Source of the DNA: Brachyspira sp949287565
Lineage (GTDB): Bacteria > Spirochaetota > Brachyspiria > Brachyspirales > Brachyspiraceae
Length of the DNA stretch: 64,000 nt
Reading direction: 5' to 3' (one strand)
NCBI RefSeq assembly: GCF_036997615.1
Contig: NZ_JAWLQA010000010.1
The position numbers and the translations under genes were made by a program. Every line of letters begins with the position of its first letter. Positions within the stretch are counted from its first letter, which is position 1. The notes beneath the pieces were generated by a model, which worked only from the letters and a program-made list of their open reading frames with translations, was not told the DNA's origin and searched no databases. Below are positions 18,085-27,393 of the stretch, one piece after another.

Positions 18085-19131
18085 TCAAAAATAATCTTTG
18101 ACTATATTTATTAATTGCTCTTTTATAATATCAAAATCAGAGCTTAAATCTAATGTATTAACAGCAAAATATTTATCTTCTATTTTATATTCTTTATTAA
18201 TATTATCATAGCATAAAGGATAAAGTAAAATACCTTTTATAGTTTTAAATTTTTTATTAACATTACTCATATAAGAAAACATTTGATATAAATGCGAACT
18301 TCTTATTGAAATTTTATCATTATTTTTTATTAATATATTTTTATAAAATTTTGTATCTATTATTAAACATTTTTCTTTATTATAAATCATAGTATCAGTT
18401 TTCATTATAGGTATATATTCATTATTATTTATCTGCCAGTTAATAGATTTATTTTTTACTTTTATATTTTTATTATTTCTAAAATGCATCTTATAAAAGT
18501 TTAAAACAAATTTCTCATAAAGTATATGCATTCTTTTTTCTTCATTAAAATCAATAAAGAAATACTCATCACTATTTTTATTAACTATTAAATGTTTATG
18601 TATGAATTTGCAAATATTAATTATAATTTTGTAATGCATGTTATTTCTATTGTACTTTAATAATTTGAAAGTGCTGTTATTAACATTTATATTTTTTATT
18701 TTTATAAAGTAATGATTTAATCTTATTAGCTTCTCAAGAATATCATTATCTATATTTTTATAATTTATAAGTTTGTTTAAAGTGGATTTTATTATTTGGT
18801 TAAAAAGTATATCATTAGAGAGAATATTATAACTGCATACTAATTTTTTATAATTGATAGTATTTCTTTTTATAGATTTAGAAAAGTTAATTTTTCCTTT
18901 TAATACAGATAAATCTTCTTCTAAAGTTATATATCCTTTATAAAAACCTCTTTTAATTAATTTATCTAAAAACATATTGAGAATATAAGCCATAACATTA
19001 TAAATATTATCAAACTTTTCATCTCCGAAAATTTCTTTTTTATTATCTTCATCAATGATATTCCAAATATTCCAAGCATAAGAAAGCATGTAGTATATAT
19101 TTTTAATAGGTATTTTTATATTGTTATTCAT
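18085..19131 (-). CDS. mcrC: McrC: nuclease subunit of an McrBC-type restriction system
   Basis: 348 residues. The start of the protein (IPIKNIYYMLSYAWN) and EDLSVLKGKINF are typical of McrC, the partner that carries the PD-(D/E)XK nuclease. The active-site strand pair is visible as MKTDTMIYNKEKCLIIDTKFYK, with Asp, then Asp-x-Lys, in the C-terminal half. McrBC cuts DNA carrying modified bases in response to GTP hydrolysis by McrB. Unusually, mcrC does not overlap mcrB: 152 bases containing a family B repeat lie between them, and no ribosome site precedes the ATG at 19131. Insertion of the repeat may have uncoupled the pair. Confidence 0.8.
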   Translation of the reverse strand: MNNNIKIPIKNIYYMLSYAWNIWNIIDEDNKKEIFGDEKFDNIYNVMAYILNMFLDKLIKRGFYKGYITLEEDLSVLKGKINFSKSIKRNTINYKKLVCSYNILSNDILFNQIIKSTLNKLINYKNIDNDILEKLIRLNHYFIKIKNINVNNSTFKLLKYNRNNMHYKIIINICKFIHKHLIVNKNSDEYFFIDFNEEKRMHILYEKFVLNFYKMHFRNNKNIKVKNKSINWQINNNEYIPIMKTDTMIYNKEKCLIIDTKFYKNILIKNNDKISIRSSHLYQMFSYMSNVNKKFKTIKGILLYPLCYDNINKEYKIEDKYFAVNTLDLSSDFDIIKEQLINIVKDYF

Positions 19132-19152
19132 TTATCAAAAAGTAATTTTTTA

Positions 19153-19262
19153 TTTGCAGGGCTTTGCCCCGCACCCCACTTCTTTTGCGACTGTAGGGAG
19201 TGCCTGTGGTATTGCCACATACGAAGTACGCCTGCGGCGAGAAGCAAAAAGGCTATATTTTA
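19153..19262. repeat. Family B GC-rich repeat between mcrB and mcrC
   Basis: GGGCTTTGCCCCGCACCCC, then ACTTCTTTTGCG, a 60-base GC-rich insert, and GAAGCAAAAAGGCTATATTTTA. Matches the outline of the copies at 23392 and (minus strand) 40395 and 38281. Confidence 0.75.
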
Positions 19263-19283
19263 GCTTAAACTTGATAATTTATA

Positions 19284-20590
19284 TTAATATATCTCCAATA
19301 ACCTCTTTATTTCCTTTTCTGCTTTCTCATCATTATCAAACCAGTACTCTCTTAATGTAGGAGCGATCTCATATTCTATAATATTTTTGTATTCCTCATC
19401 ATCTAATTTATCGCAAAAATAACTATGTCCTATAGTGTAGCCTTTGCCGAGAGTTCTATCTTTTTTTATAATATTATTCAAATCAGTAAATCTTTTAATT
19501 ATCTTATTTATAAGATAATCATTTATATTTTGATTTTTTAAATAGTTTTTAAATTTTTCATTTTCAAAAGCAGGCTCAATATCTATAAAACAAAATCTTC
19601 TTCGCAATGCATAATCAATAACTGCAATACTTCTGTCTGCAGTGTTCATCATACCAATAATATATAAATTATTAGGCACAGTAAAACTTTCATTATTGTA
19701 AGAGAGTATAATTTCTGCATCTCTGTTGTCTGATTCTATAAGCATTAAAAGTTCACCGAAAATTTTAGAAATGTTTCCGCGGTTAATCTCATCTATTATA
19801 AAGAAATAATCATTATCCATATCTGATGCAGCTTTCTGACAAAAATCATAAAACACACCGTTTTTTAATTCAAAGTTTTTATCATTAGGTTTGTATCCAA
19901 TAATAAAATCTTCATAAGAATAACTTTCATGAAACTGAACCATTTTTATTTTATCATCATCAGCTTCGCCTATAATCGAATAAGCAAGTTTTTTAGCCAT
20001 AAAAGTTTTTCCCACTCCTGGTGAGCCTTGAAAAATAATATTCTTCTTTCTATTTAATAAATTGCAAATAGTATCGTATTTTTCTTTAGATATAAAAACT
20101 TCATTAAGAAAATCATTTTTTGTGTAGGAATTATCCGATTTATCATTAGTTTGTATAATTTCTTCTTCGTCTGTTTTGTCATCTTCAAATAAATCATCAA
20201 AAGATATATCAAGTTTATTTTTTTCCACTATTTTTTTACATGTATACACTAAATTTTCAGATTTATCTTTATTAAATGGATAATGATATTTTATATATTC
20301 TCTTGTTGAAATTAAAGCTTTTTCTAATTCTTCAATTCCATATTTTGTACCTATTTTTTCAATAATAAATTTTAGTACATTTAATTTAAAACTTCTTTTA
20401 TATCCTCTACCTTCTCTCATACATCTATATATTCCATAAAGAAAATTAAATGAACTATATTTGTATATTCCTTTAACATCTATTTTCAAACATTCATTGA
20501 TACCTTCTATTCTTTTTATTTCTCTTTTATATATTTTTCCATTACATCATATATTAATTCTAACTGTTCATTACTTAATTCTTCTTTCAT
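19284..20590 (-). CDS. mcrB: McrB: AAA+ GTPase subunit, probably frameshifted near its N-terminus
   Basis: The main frame (TTG 20489 to 19284, 401 residues) contains the Walker A GSPGVGKT (about residues 155-162), FFIIDEINRGNISKIFGE as Walker B, and MNTADRS, the McrB GTPase signature. The TTG start lacks a ribosome site. Upstream, ATG 20590 with GGAG six bases before it opens a 24-residue frame (MKEELSNEQLELIYDVMEKY) that stops, while the McrB frame is open across ENKRIEGINECLKI-like sequence. One extra A in the run ATAAAAGAG would join them. So McrB is probably about 435 residues and frameshifted in this sequence. Upstream of mcrC on the same strand. Confidence 0.75.
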
Positions 20591-20663
20591 TTTTTACTCC
20601 GAATAAATAATATATATCTTACTATAGTTATTTTATTTTACAATTAAAAATTATAGTACAAAA

Positions 20664-23255
20664 TCATCTTAAAGGGGCTTCTGATATGCTCACCTTTATA
20701 TCATCTAATTTATTCATTTCTGTATTTTTTGAGTGAAGTACCTTTCTTATATATTCTGCAACTGCCTCATTGTTTTCTACTTTAGAGCCTATTATTATTT
20801 CTTTTATATAATTACTCTTTTCATCAAAAAGTTTTATATAATCAATATAAAGTTTTTTATTGTCATTATCAATCAATATTTCATCTGATTTATAATCATT
20901 TGTTACAAGCATTCTAAGTTCCTGCTCTTCAAAGAATGCTTCATGCTTTATTATGTATTTTATATTTTCAAATAAATAGCTGTATAATTGATTTTTTATA
21001 TTTTTATAAATTTTATTATTTTTTGGGTCTTCTATTTGTTTTTTAATTTCTTTTGTATAGTAGAAAATTTTTGCAAATGCATATTTAATCATATATTCTT
21101 TTTTATCATCTTCTTTTAACTCTGCTTTATAATTAGGAGTATTCAAATCATTTAAATCAATAATATTGCTTGCATATTTAGATTTTTCTTTATTGTAAAT
21201 AAGCTGATTTTCTTTCTCATTATAATAAAGCATCCAATATAAATTTCTTTTTTGTATAAATGGTATTTCTTCATTATAAATATCATTAATAGTTTTATTT
21301 TCATCAACTTTTATACTGTTTCGTAACTCATTAATAATTTCATAATTTATTTTTGATTCATATTCATAAGAATAAGGTGAAGTATATGAATTATTAAAAT
21401 ATTTATTATCTAAAACTAAGCATATCCCTGTAGCTTCTTTATTTTCTTTTTTACCATAAAGCCTAAACATTGTAAGAGAATCTTTATTCCTTGAATATGA
21501 TGTTTGTAATGTTAAAGCTTTTTCATCATTTTCTATTTTTATATCTATATTATTTTTATTTAAAATTCTTTCTAAGATTTTTCCTTCTTTAGGATCATTA
21601 GCAGTTGTTATATTATTTATTCTTATATTTCCGCTTTCTTTAGTACTTCCTTTAACATTTAATAATAATGGCAGAATATCTAAAGAAGTGTAATGGGATA
21701 TTTCTATATTATTTTCTTCTTCAGTATTAAAAGTTAAAATCTTAAGTAAAAAATATTCATATAATAAAAGATATTTTATATTTTCTTTAAGCTCATCATC
21801 AAAATTTTTACTCTCATCAAAACGAGAAATTAAATTTGTTATTGCTTCATTTCTCCATAGTATGTCATTCTCATTTTTCATTAACAATTGAAATATTATT
21901 TCTATTTTATAATATGATTCTAATAAATTCATAATATCAGTTATAAAATTATTTCTAAAATCAGGATTAATTTTTGCTACGTATTTTAAATCATCAATTA
22001 TTTCTAAATAATTTTTTAATTTAGCTTTTGAAAAAATTTTTATATAATGAGCATTCATATATTTATTATATAGGTTAATAGCTTTTTCAGCATTTTTAAT
22101 AGTTTCATCATATAATTTTAAATTGTATAAAGATTTAGATTTATAAAAATATATTATTGGGTTATTACTTGATATCTGTATAGCTATATTAAAGTCTTCT
22201 ATAGATTCTTCATATTTATTATAAAATGCTTTTATCATTCCTCTATTTAAATATATAGATGAATAATTTTTATTTACAGATATTGCTTTGTCAAAATATT
22301 CCATAGCTTTATTATATTTATTTAGAATAGAATTGGATATTGCTATATTAATATAGGCATCTATATAATTTGGATTTAATTCTATTACTTTATAAAAATC
22401 TTCTATAGCTTCTATATCCATAGCTAAATTAGATTTTAATACACCTCTTGCAAAATATGCTTCAAAAAAATCTGGATTTAATTGTATAGCAATATCAAAA
22501 TCTTCAAATGCTTCTTTATTTAATTTCAAATATATTTTACTTAAAGCTCTATAATAAAAAGATAGCACATATATTTCTACTGTACTCAATATCTTATTAT
22601 AGAGATTTGTATGATTATGAATGATTTTTATTGCACTTTCATTTACTGCTTTTAAAAAATTATTATCTAAATTAAAATTATTTAAATTAGGCTGTATTTG
22701 AACCATACTAGAAAATAAATCTCTATTATAGTAACTATTTTTATAATAATCTATTATTGAAATAGTTTTAGAAAAATCATCTATAGAATTATTATATAAC
22801 CCTATAAATTGTTTACATACTCCTCTATGAAAATATGTATTTTCATTATATTGGTTTAATTCAATAGCTTTATCTAAATCTTTAATAGCATATTGATATT
22901 GTCCTAATTTTTCATAACATGCACTTCTATTTATATATGCCATCTCATAATTTGGGTTTAATTCTAAAACTTTACTGAAGTATTTTATAGCTTCATTATT
23001 TTCTTTTAAAGTTAATTTTATTACTCCAATATTAAAATAAATATTTATATTTTTATCATTAAATTTTAATGCTTCATTATAATTATATATAGCTTCATCA
23101 TATTTTTTTAATTCTACAAGGGAAGTAGCTTTAAAAAAATATACATCTTCATCTTTACTATCTTTTCCAATAGCTTCATCACATAGTTTTATTATTTCTG
23201 TAAAATTATTTTCTAATCTTAATTTATGTATTTTTGTTTTTAATTCTTCAGTCAT
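20664..23255 (-). CDS. TPR-repeat protein with C-terminal DUF2971 domain
   Basis: About 863 residues from ATG 23255. Residues 1-440 are a dozen TPR units with the canonical pattern (YDEAIYNYNEALKFNDKN, AIEDFYKVIELNPNYIDAY). Residues about 520-860 match DUF2971: HYTSLDILPLLL, then RINNITTANDPKEGK, and near the end EEQELRMLV and IKEIIIGSKV. DUF2971 proteins are of unknown function and are often found in defence neighbourhoods; here it lies 74 bases upstream of mcrB on the same strand. I infer, without direct evidence, a sensor-effector type accessory to the restriction system. Confidence 0.75.
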   Translation of the reverse strand: MTEELKTKIHKLRLENNFTEIIKLCDEAIGKDSKDEDVYFFKATSLVELKKYDEAIYNYNEALKFNDKNINIYFNIGVIKLTLKENNEAIKYFSKVLELNPNYEMAYINRSACYEKLGQYQYAIKDLDKAIELNQYNENTYFHRGVCKQFIGLYNNSIDDFSKTISIIDYYKNSYYNRDLFSSMVQIQPNLNNFNLDNNFLKAVNESAIKIIHNHTNLYNKILSTVEIYVLSFYYRALSKIYLKLNKEAFEDFDIAIQLNPDFFEAYFARGVLKSNLAMDIEAIEDFYKVIELNPNYIDAYINIAISNSILNKYNKAMEYFDKAISVNKNYSSIYLNRGMIKAFYNKYEESIEDFNIAIQISSNNPIIYFYKSKSLYNLKLYDETIKNAEKAINLYNKYMNAHYIKIFSKAKLKNYLEIIDDLKYVAKINPDFRNNFITDIMNLLESYYKIEIIFQLLMKNENDILWRNEAITNLISRFDESKNFDDELKENIKYLLLYEYFLLKILTFNTEEENNIEISHYTSLDILPLLLNVKGSTKESGNIRINNITTANDPKEGKILERILNKNNIDIKIENDEKALTLQTSYSRNKDSLTMFRLYGKKENKEATGICLVLDNKYFNNSYTSPYSYEYESKINYEIINELRNSIKVDENKTINDIYNEEIPFIQKRNLYWMLYYNEKENQLIYNKEKSKYASNIIDLNDLNTPNYKAELKEDDKKEYMIKYAFAKIFYYTKEIKKQIEDPKNNKIYKNIKNQLYSYLFENIKYIIKHEAFFEEQELRMLVTNDYKSDEILIDNDNKKLYIDYIKLFDEKSNYIKEIIIGSKVENNEAVAEYIRKVLHSKNTEMNKLDDIKVSISEAPLR

Positions 23256-23391
23256 AAAATAATCCAAAATATTTTTAATTATTATAAGGCATTATAAAAA
23301 TATTAAAACAATATATAGTTTATGATATTGTCAATATAAAAACTTGGCAAAGTCGGTAAAAAAGTTTATATAAAATTATAAGCATAATTAT

Positions 23392-23492
23392 TGTGGGGAC
23401 TAGCCCCCACACCCCCACTTCTTTTGTTGCCACAAAGAAGCTATATCCTCGGCAAGCTCGGATACGCTTCGCGAAAGGCTATATTTTATATT
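23392..23492. repeat. Family B GC-rich repeat
   Basis: GTGGGGACTAGCCCCCAC hairpin, then CCCCCACTTCTTTTG, CAAAGAAG and a short GC-rich insert (CTCGGCAAGCTCGG), ending GGCTATATTTTA exactly as in the copy at 19153. Confidence 0.75.
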
Positions 23493-23562
23493 AAATTTGA
23501 TTAATTATATTACATGTAATACAATTTTAGTATTATTTAGCACTAATTTTATACTTGCACTT

Positions 23563-23612
23563 TTTGCAACTTTGGCGAAGCCCGCAGAGCGTAAGCGGCG
23601 GGAAAAAGTTGA
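23563..23612. repeat. Family B fragment
   Basis: TTTGCAACTTTGGCGAAGCCCGC...GCGGCGGGAAAAAGTTG: a short GC-rich stem (CCCGC/GCGGG) flanked by a CAACTTT/AAAGTTG inverted repeat; related to the fragment at 36444. Confidence 0.5.
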
Positions 23613-23834
23613 ACAAAAAACTTAAAAAAATCTACCCTATAACATCTTGTAAATACCATTATGATAAGTGAGTATTCATACTATAAAATTATCAGCATAG
23701 CATTATTATGAATAGAAATTTCTAATCAAATTCGCTTGAAATTCTTAAAAAATATTAATATAATAGCCCTTGTGTGTTTTATAGAAATTTTTTATAAAAT
23801 ATCTATTTTTTAATAATAGAATAAGGAGTTAAAA

Positions 23835-25118
23835 ATGGCTTCAGTAATTATTGTAGGAACTCAATGGGGTGATGAGGGTAAGGGTAAAATAGTTGATTAT
23901 CTTGCTGAAAATTGCGAATATGTTGTTCGTTCTCAAGGCGGAAGTAATGCAGGTCATACCGTTGTTGTGGATAATGTTAAATATAAATTAAGACTATTAC
24001 CTTCCGGTATACTTCATAAAGATAAAGTTTGTGTAATTGGTAATGGCGTAGTTATAGAGCCTAAGGTTTTTTTAAGTGAAATTGATTCTTTAATAGAGAA
24101 AAAAGTTAATATATCAAATCTTAAAATATCAGACAGAGCCCATGTTCTTATGCCTTATCATAAAATTTTAGATGAGCTTCAGGAAGAAGATCTTGGAGAA
24201 AATAAACTCGGCACTACTAAAAACGGTATAGGTCCTTGCTATATGGATAAATCAAGCCGTTTGGGTATAAGAATAGTCGATTTAATAAATAAAGAAACAT
24301 TTGCTAAAAAATTAAAGTTTAATGTTGAGCTAAAAAATAAATTACTCAAAAAGCTTTATAATCATGAAGGTGTTAATTATGATGAATTACTAAAAGAGTA
24401 TTTAGAATATGCTGATAGATTAAGACCTTATGTTGCTGACACTACTACTATATTAAATAAAGCTATAAAAGAAAAGAAAAATATATTATTTGAAGGTGCT
24501 CAGGCTACTATGCTTGATTTGGATCATGGTACTTATCCTTTTGTAACTTCATCTTATCCTGCTGCCGGCGGAGCTTGTACAGGTTCCGGAGTAGGCCCTA
24601 GAAAAATTGATAATGTTATTGGTGTAGTTAAGGCTTATTCTACAAGAGTTGGAGAAGGTCCTTTCCCTTCAGAGCTTTTTGATGATGTGGGACAGCTTAT
24701 AAGAGATAAAGGCGGCGAATACGGTACTGTTACAGGAAGAGCAAGAAGATGCGGCTGGCTTGATGCTTGCGTTGTTAAATATGCTTCCTATGTTAATGGA
24801 CTTGATTCTATTGCTATAACTAGACTTGATATATTAGATGAATTGGATAAATTAAAAATATGTGTTGCCTATAAATATAATGGTGAAATATTGGAAGGAT
24901 ATCCTGCAGATTTAGAAGTGCTTTCAAAGGCTGAACCTGTATACGAAGAGTTCGAAGGCTGGAAAACTAGCACAAGAGATATTAGAGAATATGATAAACT
25001 TCCGGAAAATGCCAAAAAATATCTTAAAAGATTAAGCGAAGTTATTGAAACAGATATATCTATTGTTTCAGTAGGTGCCGGAAGAGATGAAACTATAATA
25101 GTTAAGAAGATTTTTTAA
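23835..25118 (+). CDS. purA: Adenylosuccinate synthetase
   Basis: 427 residues, full length. Catalyses the GTP-dependent joining of IMP and aspartate to adenylosuccinate in AMP synthesis, in the cytosol. WGDEGKGK (residues 11-18) is the GTP-binding catalytic loop with the essential Asp13, and SNAGHTVV carries the catalytic His41. GTTKNGIGPCY and STRVGEGPFPSE are further family signatures, and the C-terminal SVGAGRDETI is typical. AAGGAG is seven bases before the ATG. A terminator follows at 25139. No purine operon partner is present. Confidence 0.97.
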   Translation: MASVIIVGTQWGDEGKGKIVDYLAENCEYVVRSQGGSNAGHTVVVDNVKYKLRLLPSGILHKDKVCVIGNGVVIEPKVFLSEIDSLIEKKVNISNLKISDRAHVLMPYHKILDELQEEDLGENKLGTTKNGIGPCYMDKSSRLGIRIVDLINKETFAKKLKFNVELKNKLLKKLYNHEGVNYDELLKEYLEYADRLRPYVADTTTILNKAIKEKKNILFEGAQATMLDLDHGTYPFVTSSYPAAGGACTGSGVGPRKIDNVIGVVKAYSTRVGEGPFPSELFDDVGQLIRDKGGEYGTVTGRARRCGWLDACVVKYASYVNGLDSIAITRLDILDELDKLKICVAYKYNGEILEGYPADLEVLSKAEPVYEEFEGWKTSTRDIREYDKLPENAKKYLKRLSEVIETDISIVSVGAGRDETIIVKKIF

Positions 25119-25138
25119 TTTATAATATAGAAATTATT

Positions 25139-25175
25139 AAGCCTGTGTTTGTATGAATCAAATGCAGGCTTTTTA
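25139..25175 (+). terminator. Rho-independent terminator after purA
   Basis: AAGCCTG pairs with CAGGCTT, with an inner TTTG/CAAA stem, followed by TTTTAATTT. Confidence 0.85.
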
Positions 25176-25187
25176 ATTTATTCTAAT

Positions 25188-25300
25188 TCCCCACCCTTCT
25201 TGACTCAATATTTTACTATGAAATTTTAATTTTATTTTATCTAAATACGAATTTAGAAATGATAACGCCCGCCCAAGCTTTTATTAAATTCATAATATAC
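25188..25300. repeat. Family A repeat, right arm only
   Basis: CCCCACCCTT (25190) and, 70 bases on, GAATTTAGAAATGATAACGCCCGCCCAAGC: the two C-run landmarks of the right arm at normal spacing, with no left arm. Confidence 0.65.
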
Positions 25301-25388
25301 CCCTATAGTTATATTATAAAATTTGATTTTTTTTTCTTTCATGCTAAAATATAAAGTAAACATAATACTATTAGGAAGATTAGAAGTT

Positions 25389-26045
25389 ATGAAAGAACTG
25401 CCAAATTTAATTACATTAATAAACTCAATAAAAGGTGAAATTTGCTATTCTTATATAAATAAAATAGTAGCCATAGATAAACAATACAAAGAAATGGAAG
25501 ATATAGAAGGACAGAAAATAATAGATGTTCTAAGATATGGCGGATATATGCATTTTCAGTTTTCTCAAGATGCTATGCTTGTAGACTTAGGCCCTAATGG
25601 CTCATTTGTATTAACTGAAGATGATGATTATGAAAACAGTATATTAAAATTGGAAACTGATCATGGCAATTTCTTTGTTGTAGATGACAGTAATGATAAA
25701 AATGAAATAACTAAAATAATACCTATTTGGAAAGATTCTACAACAATGCCTCAAATAGGATATGATCCTCTTACTAAACAATTCAATTATAATTTATTCT
25801 GTCAATTATTAGCAGATAATGATACTACAGTAGAGAAGCTCATAAAAAACCCTTTAATATTGAGCGGAATAGGCAATGTATATGGCGATATGATATTGAA
25901 GAAAGCATCTATAACTAAAAAAACTAAAACATCAGATGTAACTAAAGTAAAAGCAAGAGAAATATTTGATGCTATAAAACAAGTATTGAGAGAGGCCTCC
26001 GGAAATACAGAAGAAGATGACAGCGACTCATCAGAAGAAGAATAA
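25389..26045 (+). CDS. Fpg/Nei-like protein lacking the catalytic N-terminal proline
   Basis: 218 residues from ATG 25389 (AGAAG upstream; an earlier TTG at 25323 gives a hydrophobic leader unlikely to be real). The C-terminal helical part has LIKNPLILSGIGNVYGDMIL, matching the H2TH region of formamidopyrimidine-DNA glycosylases ('iaGiGNiYadEiL'). The N-terminus reads MKELPNL where Fpg has MPELPEV: the catalytic Pro2 is Lys while Glu3 is kept. The C-terminal zinc finger is absent; the protein ends in an acidic tail (EEDDSDSSEEE). It may bind DNA without base-excision activity. Known MutM needs both Pro2 and the zinc finger. Confidence 0.65.
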   Translation: MKELPNLITLINSIKGEICYSYINKIVAIDKQYKEMEDIEGQKIIDVLRYGGYMHFQFSQDAMLVDLGPNGSFVLTEDDDYENSILKLETDHGNFFVVDDSNDKNEITKIIPIWKDSTTMPQIGYDPLTKQFNYNLFCQLLADNDTTVEKLIKNPLILSGIGNVYGDMILKKASITKKTKTSDVTKVKAREIFDAIKQVLREASGNTEEDDSDSSEEE

Positions 26046-26081
26046 TTTTTTAATTTTTTAAGTTATATAAGATAAATAAAA

Positions 26082-26112
26082 AGCCCCGAAATAATTTCAG
26101 GGCTTATTTTTT
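26082..26112. terminator. Bidirectional terminator between convergent genes
   Basis: AAGCCC pairs with GGGCTT, with inner GAAAT/ATTTC; flanked by T-runs on both strands (ATTTTTTTT downstream and TTTTTATTTATC on the complement). Confidence 0.85.
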
Positions 26113-26131
26113 TTACTTAATTATAAATTAA

Positions 26132-26959
26132 TTAATAGAATAATTCAGGCTCTGCTCTTCTTTTAAACTCATCTTCTAAGTCATGCTGATGGTATAAGAA
26201 ACCTTCATCATCATAATATCTGCAATGCTCAGGGCATTTCTTAATACAAGCACCGCATTTAATACATTTTCCAACATATTGTGTAATGTCATTAAAATCA
26301 ATAGAAGCCAAAGGACATACATGGGCACAAGTTTTACAGTTAGTACATTTTGAAGTATCTACTTTAGGCTTAACTTTTAATATATCTATAGCATGCTCAT
26401 TTTTATCTTTAGGCATATAATAAGGACGAATAGGATCATTTCCTCTCACTTTAATAGGTTCTTTAGGAATATCAGTCATATTTTTAATTTTTTCAACAAC
26501 TTTGTCTACAAATTCTGCAGCAATAGCCATATCTTTATCATCAGGTCTTCCAGCACCAAGCACATAAGAAAAAGCATGCTCCCCAATAAAACCTGCACCA
26601 GCTATAGTATAGAAACCATTTTCCTGCATAGTATTTCTAAGCTCTATTAAAGAGTCATCGAAATTTCTATTTCCATATAATACAACCGGTATAGCTAAAG
26701 CACCACTAGCCTTAATGTTATTCTTGTAGTATGGAAGCATAACATTAGGTATTCTTCCGGCATAAGTAGGAGTTCCGCATACTACCAAATCATTTTCTTT
26801 AAATTGCAATACTCCTTCCCTTTTCTTTGGTAAACTAAAATTATACTTTTCAAATTCAACATTAAGTTTCTTGGCTATATTTTCGCCTATATAAGAAACT
26901 ATCTTCTGAGTAGTACCTGTGGCACTATAATATATTGAATAAACTTTGTCAACCTTCAT
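26132..26959 (-). CDS. Flavodoxin-ferredoxin fusion (EFR1 family)
   Basis: 275 residues from ATG 26959; the earlier ATG at 26968 is too close to GGGAG, which is correctly spaced for 26959. The N-terminal flavodoxin-like domain begins VYSIYYSATGTTQKI, the FMN phosphate-binding loop. The C-terminal quarter has two clusters, CTNCKTCAHVCP and CIKCGACIKKCP, each binding one 4Fe-4S. Such fusions pass electrons between ferredoxin and flavin partners in anaerobes. Convergent with the Fpg-like gene; expressed alone. Confidence 0.85.
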   Translation of the reverse strand: MKVDKVYSIYYSATGTTQKIVSYIGENIAKKLNVEFEKYNFSLPKKREGVLQFKENDLVVCGTPTYAGRIPNVMLPYYKNNIKASGALAIPVVLYGNRNFDDSLIELRNTMQENGFYTIAGAGFIGEHAFSYVLGAGRPDDKDMAIAAEFVDKVVEKIKNMTDIPKEPIKVRGNDPIRPYYMPKDKNEHAIDILKVKPKVDTSKCTNCKTCAHVCPLASIDFNDITQYVGKCIKCGACIKKCPEHCRYYDDEGFLYHQHDLEDEFKRRAEPELFY

Positions 26960-27099
26960 AATAAACATACTCCCTTCATGTATTTTTGCTATATATTAAC
27001 TTATTATGTAAATTTATTTCTATAAGTCAATAGTAAATATACAAAAAAGCATTTAATATGGTATTTACATAAAAAAATAAAAAAATTATCGTTTAACTA

Positions 27100-27127
27100 T
27101 TGACTTTTTTTATAATTATTTTATAAT
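27100..27127 (+). promoter_or_regulatory. Promoter of the tRNA gene
   Basis: TTGACT (27100-27105), 16-base spacer, TATAAT (27122-27127), 36 bases before the tRNA. Close to consensus, as expected for a stable RNA gene. Confidence 0.65.
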
Positions 27128-27162
27128 ACTCAAATCTAAAGAAGATTTTTCTTAAGAACTAG

Positions 27163-27236
27163 GGGCCAGTAGCTCAGTCGGTTAGAGCAGATGACTCATA
27201 ATCATCGGGTCCGGGGTTCAAGTCCCTGCTGGCCCA
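27163..27236 (+). tRNA. tRNA with CAU anticodon, probably elongator tRNA-Met
   Basis: 74 bases fold as a cloverleaf: acceptor GGGCCAG (27163-27169) with CTGGCCC (27229-27235), D arm AGCTCAGTCGGTTAGAGCA, anticodon stem GATGA/TCATC around CTCATAA with anticodon CAT at 27197-27199, and a T arm with GGTTCAAGTCC. The discriminator is A and CCA is not encoded. A CAU anticodon can also mean tRNA-Ile2 (lysidine-modified) or initiator; the acceptor does not look like an initiator. Confidence 0.93.
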
Positions 27237-27350
27237 ATACCCTAAATAAATACCATTTACTAGAATTTGTACATCAGTTGTTCAGTTATTAAATAAAGGC
27301 AAATAAGGTTATTTTTTTATAATAAAACTTTTTTCTATATAAATATATAA

Positions 27351-27389
27351 AAAATCAGTTCTTTAAAAAATATTAAAAGAACTGATTTT
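27351..27389 (-). terminator. Terminator of the minus-strand 105-residue gene
   Basis: AAAATCAGTTCTTT (27351-27364) is fully complementary to 27376-27389, and on the minus strand a run of T follows. The stop codon of the gene at 27394 is five bases away. Confidence 0.85.
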
Positions 27390-27393
27390 TATT

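Larger units (their letters stand above)
23256..23834. other. Divergent intergenic region upstream of purA with two family B copies
   Basis: Separates the minus-strand TPR-DUF2971 gene from plus-strand purA. It holds the family B copies at 23392 and 23563. The rest is AT-rich leader DNA; TTGTGT and TATAAA (23770-23798) form a weak promoter candidate for purA. No ORF supported. Confidence 0.6.

Noticed and set aside
25323..25388. TTG 25323 as start of the Fpg-like gene
   Set aside because: It adds a hydrophobic leader not seen in the family; ATG 25389 has a ribosome site and aligns with the Fpg N-terminus.
27163..27236. Initiator tRNA
   Set aside because: The acceptor stem is fully paired at its first position, whereas a bacterial initiator has a mismatch there.
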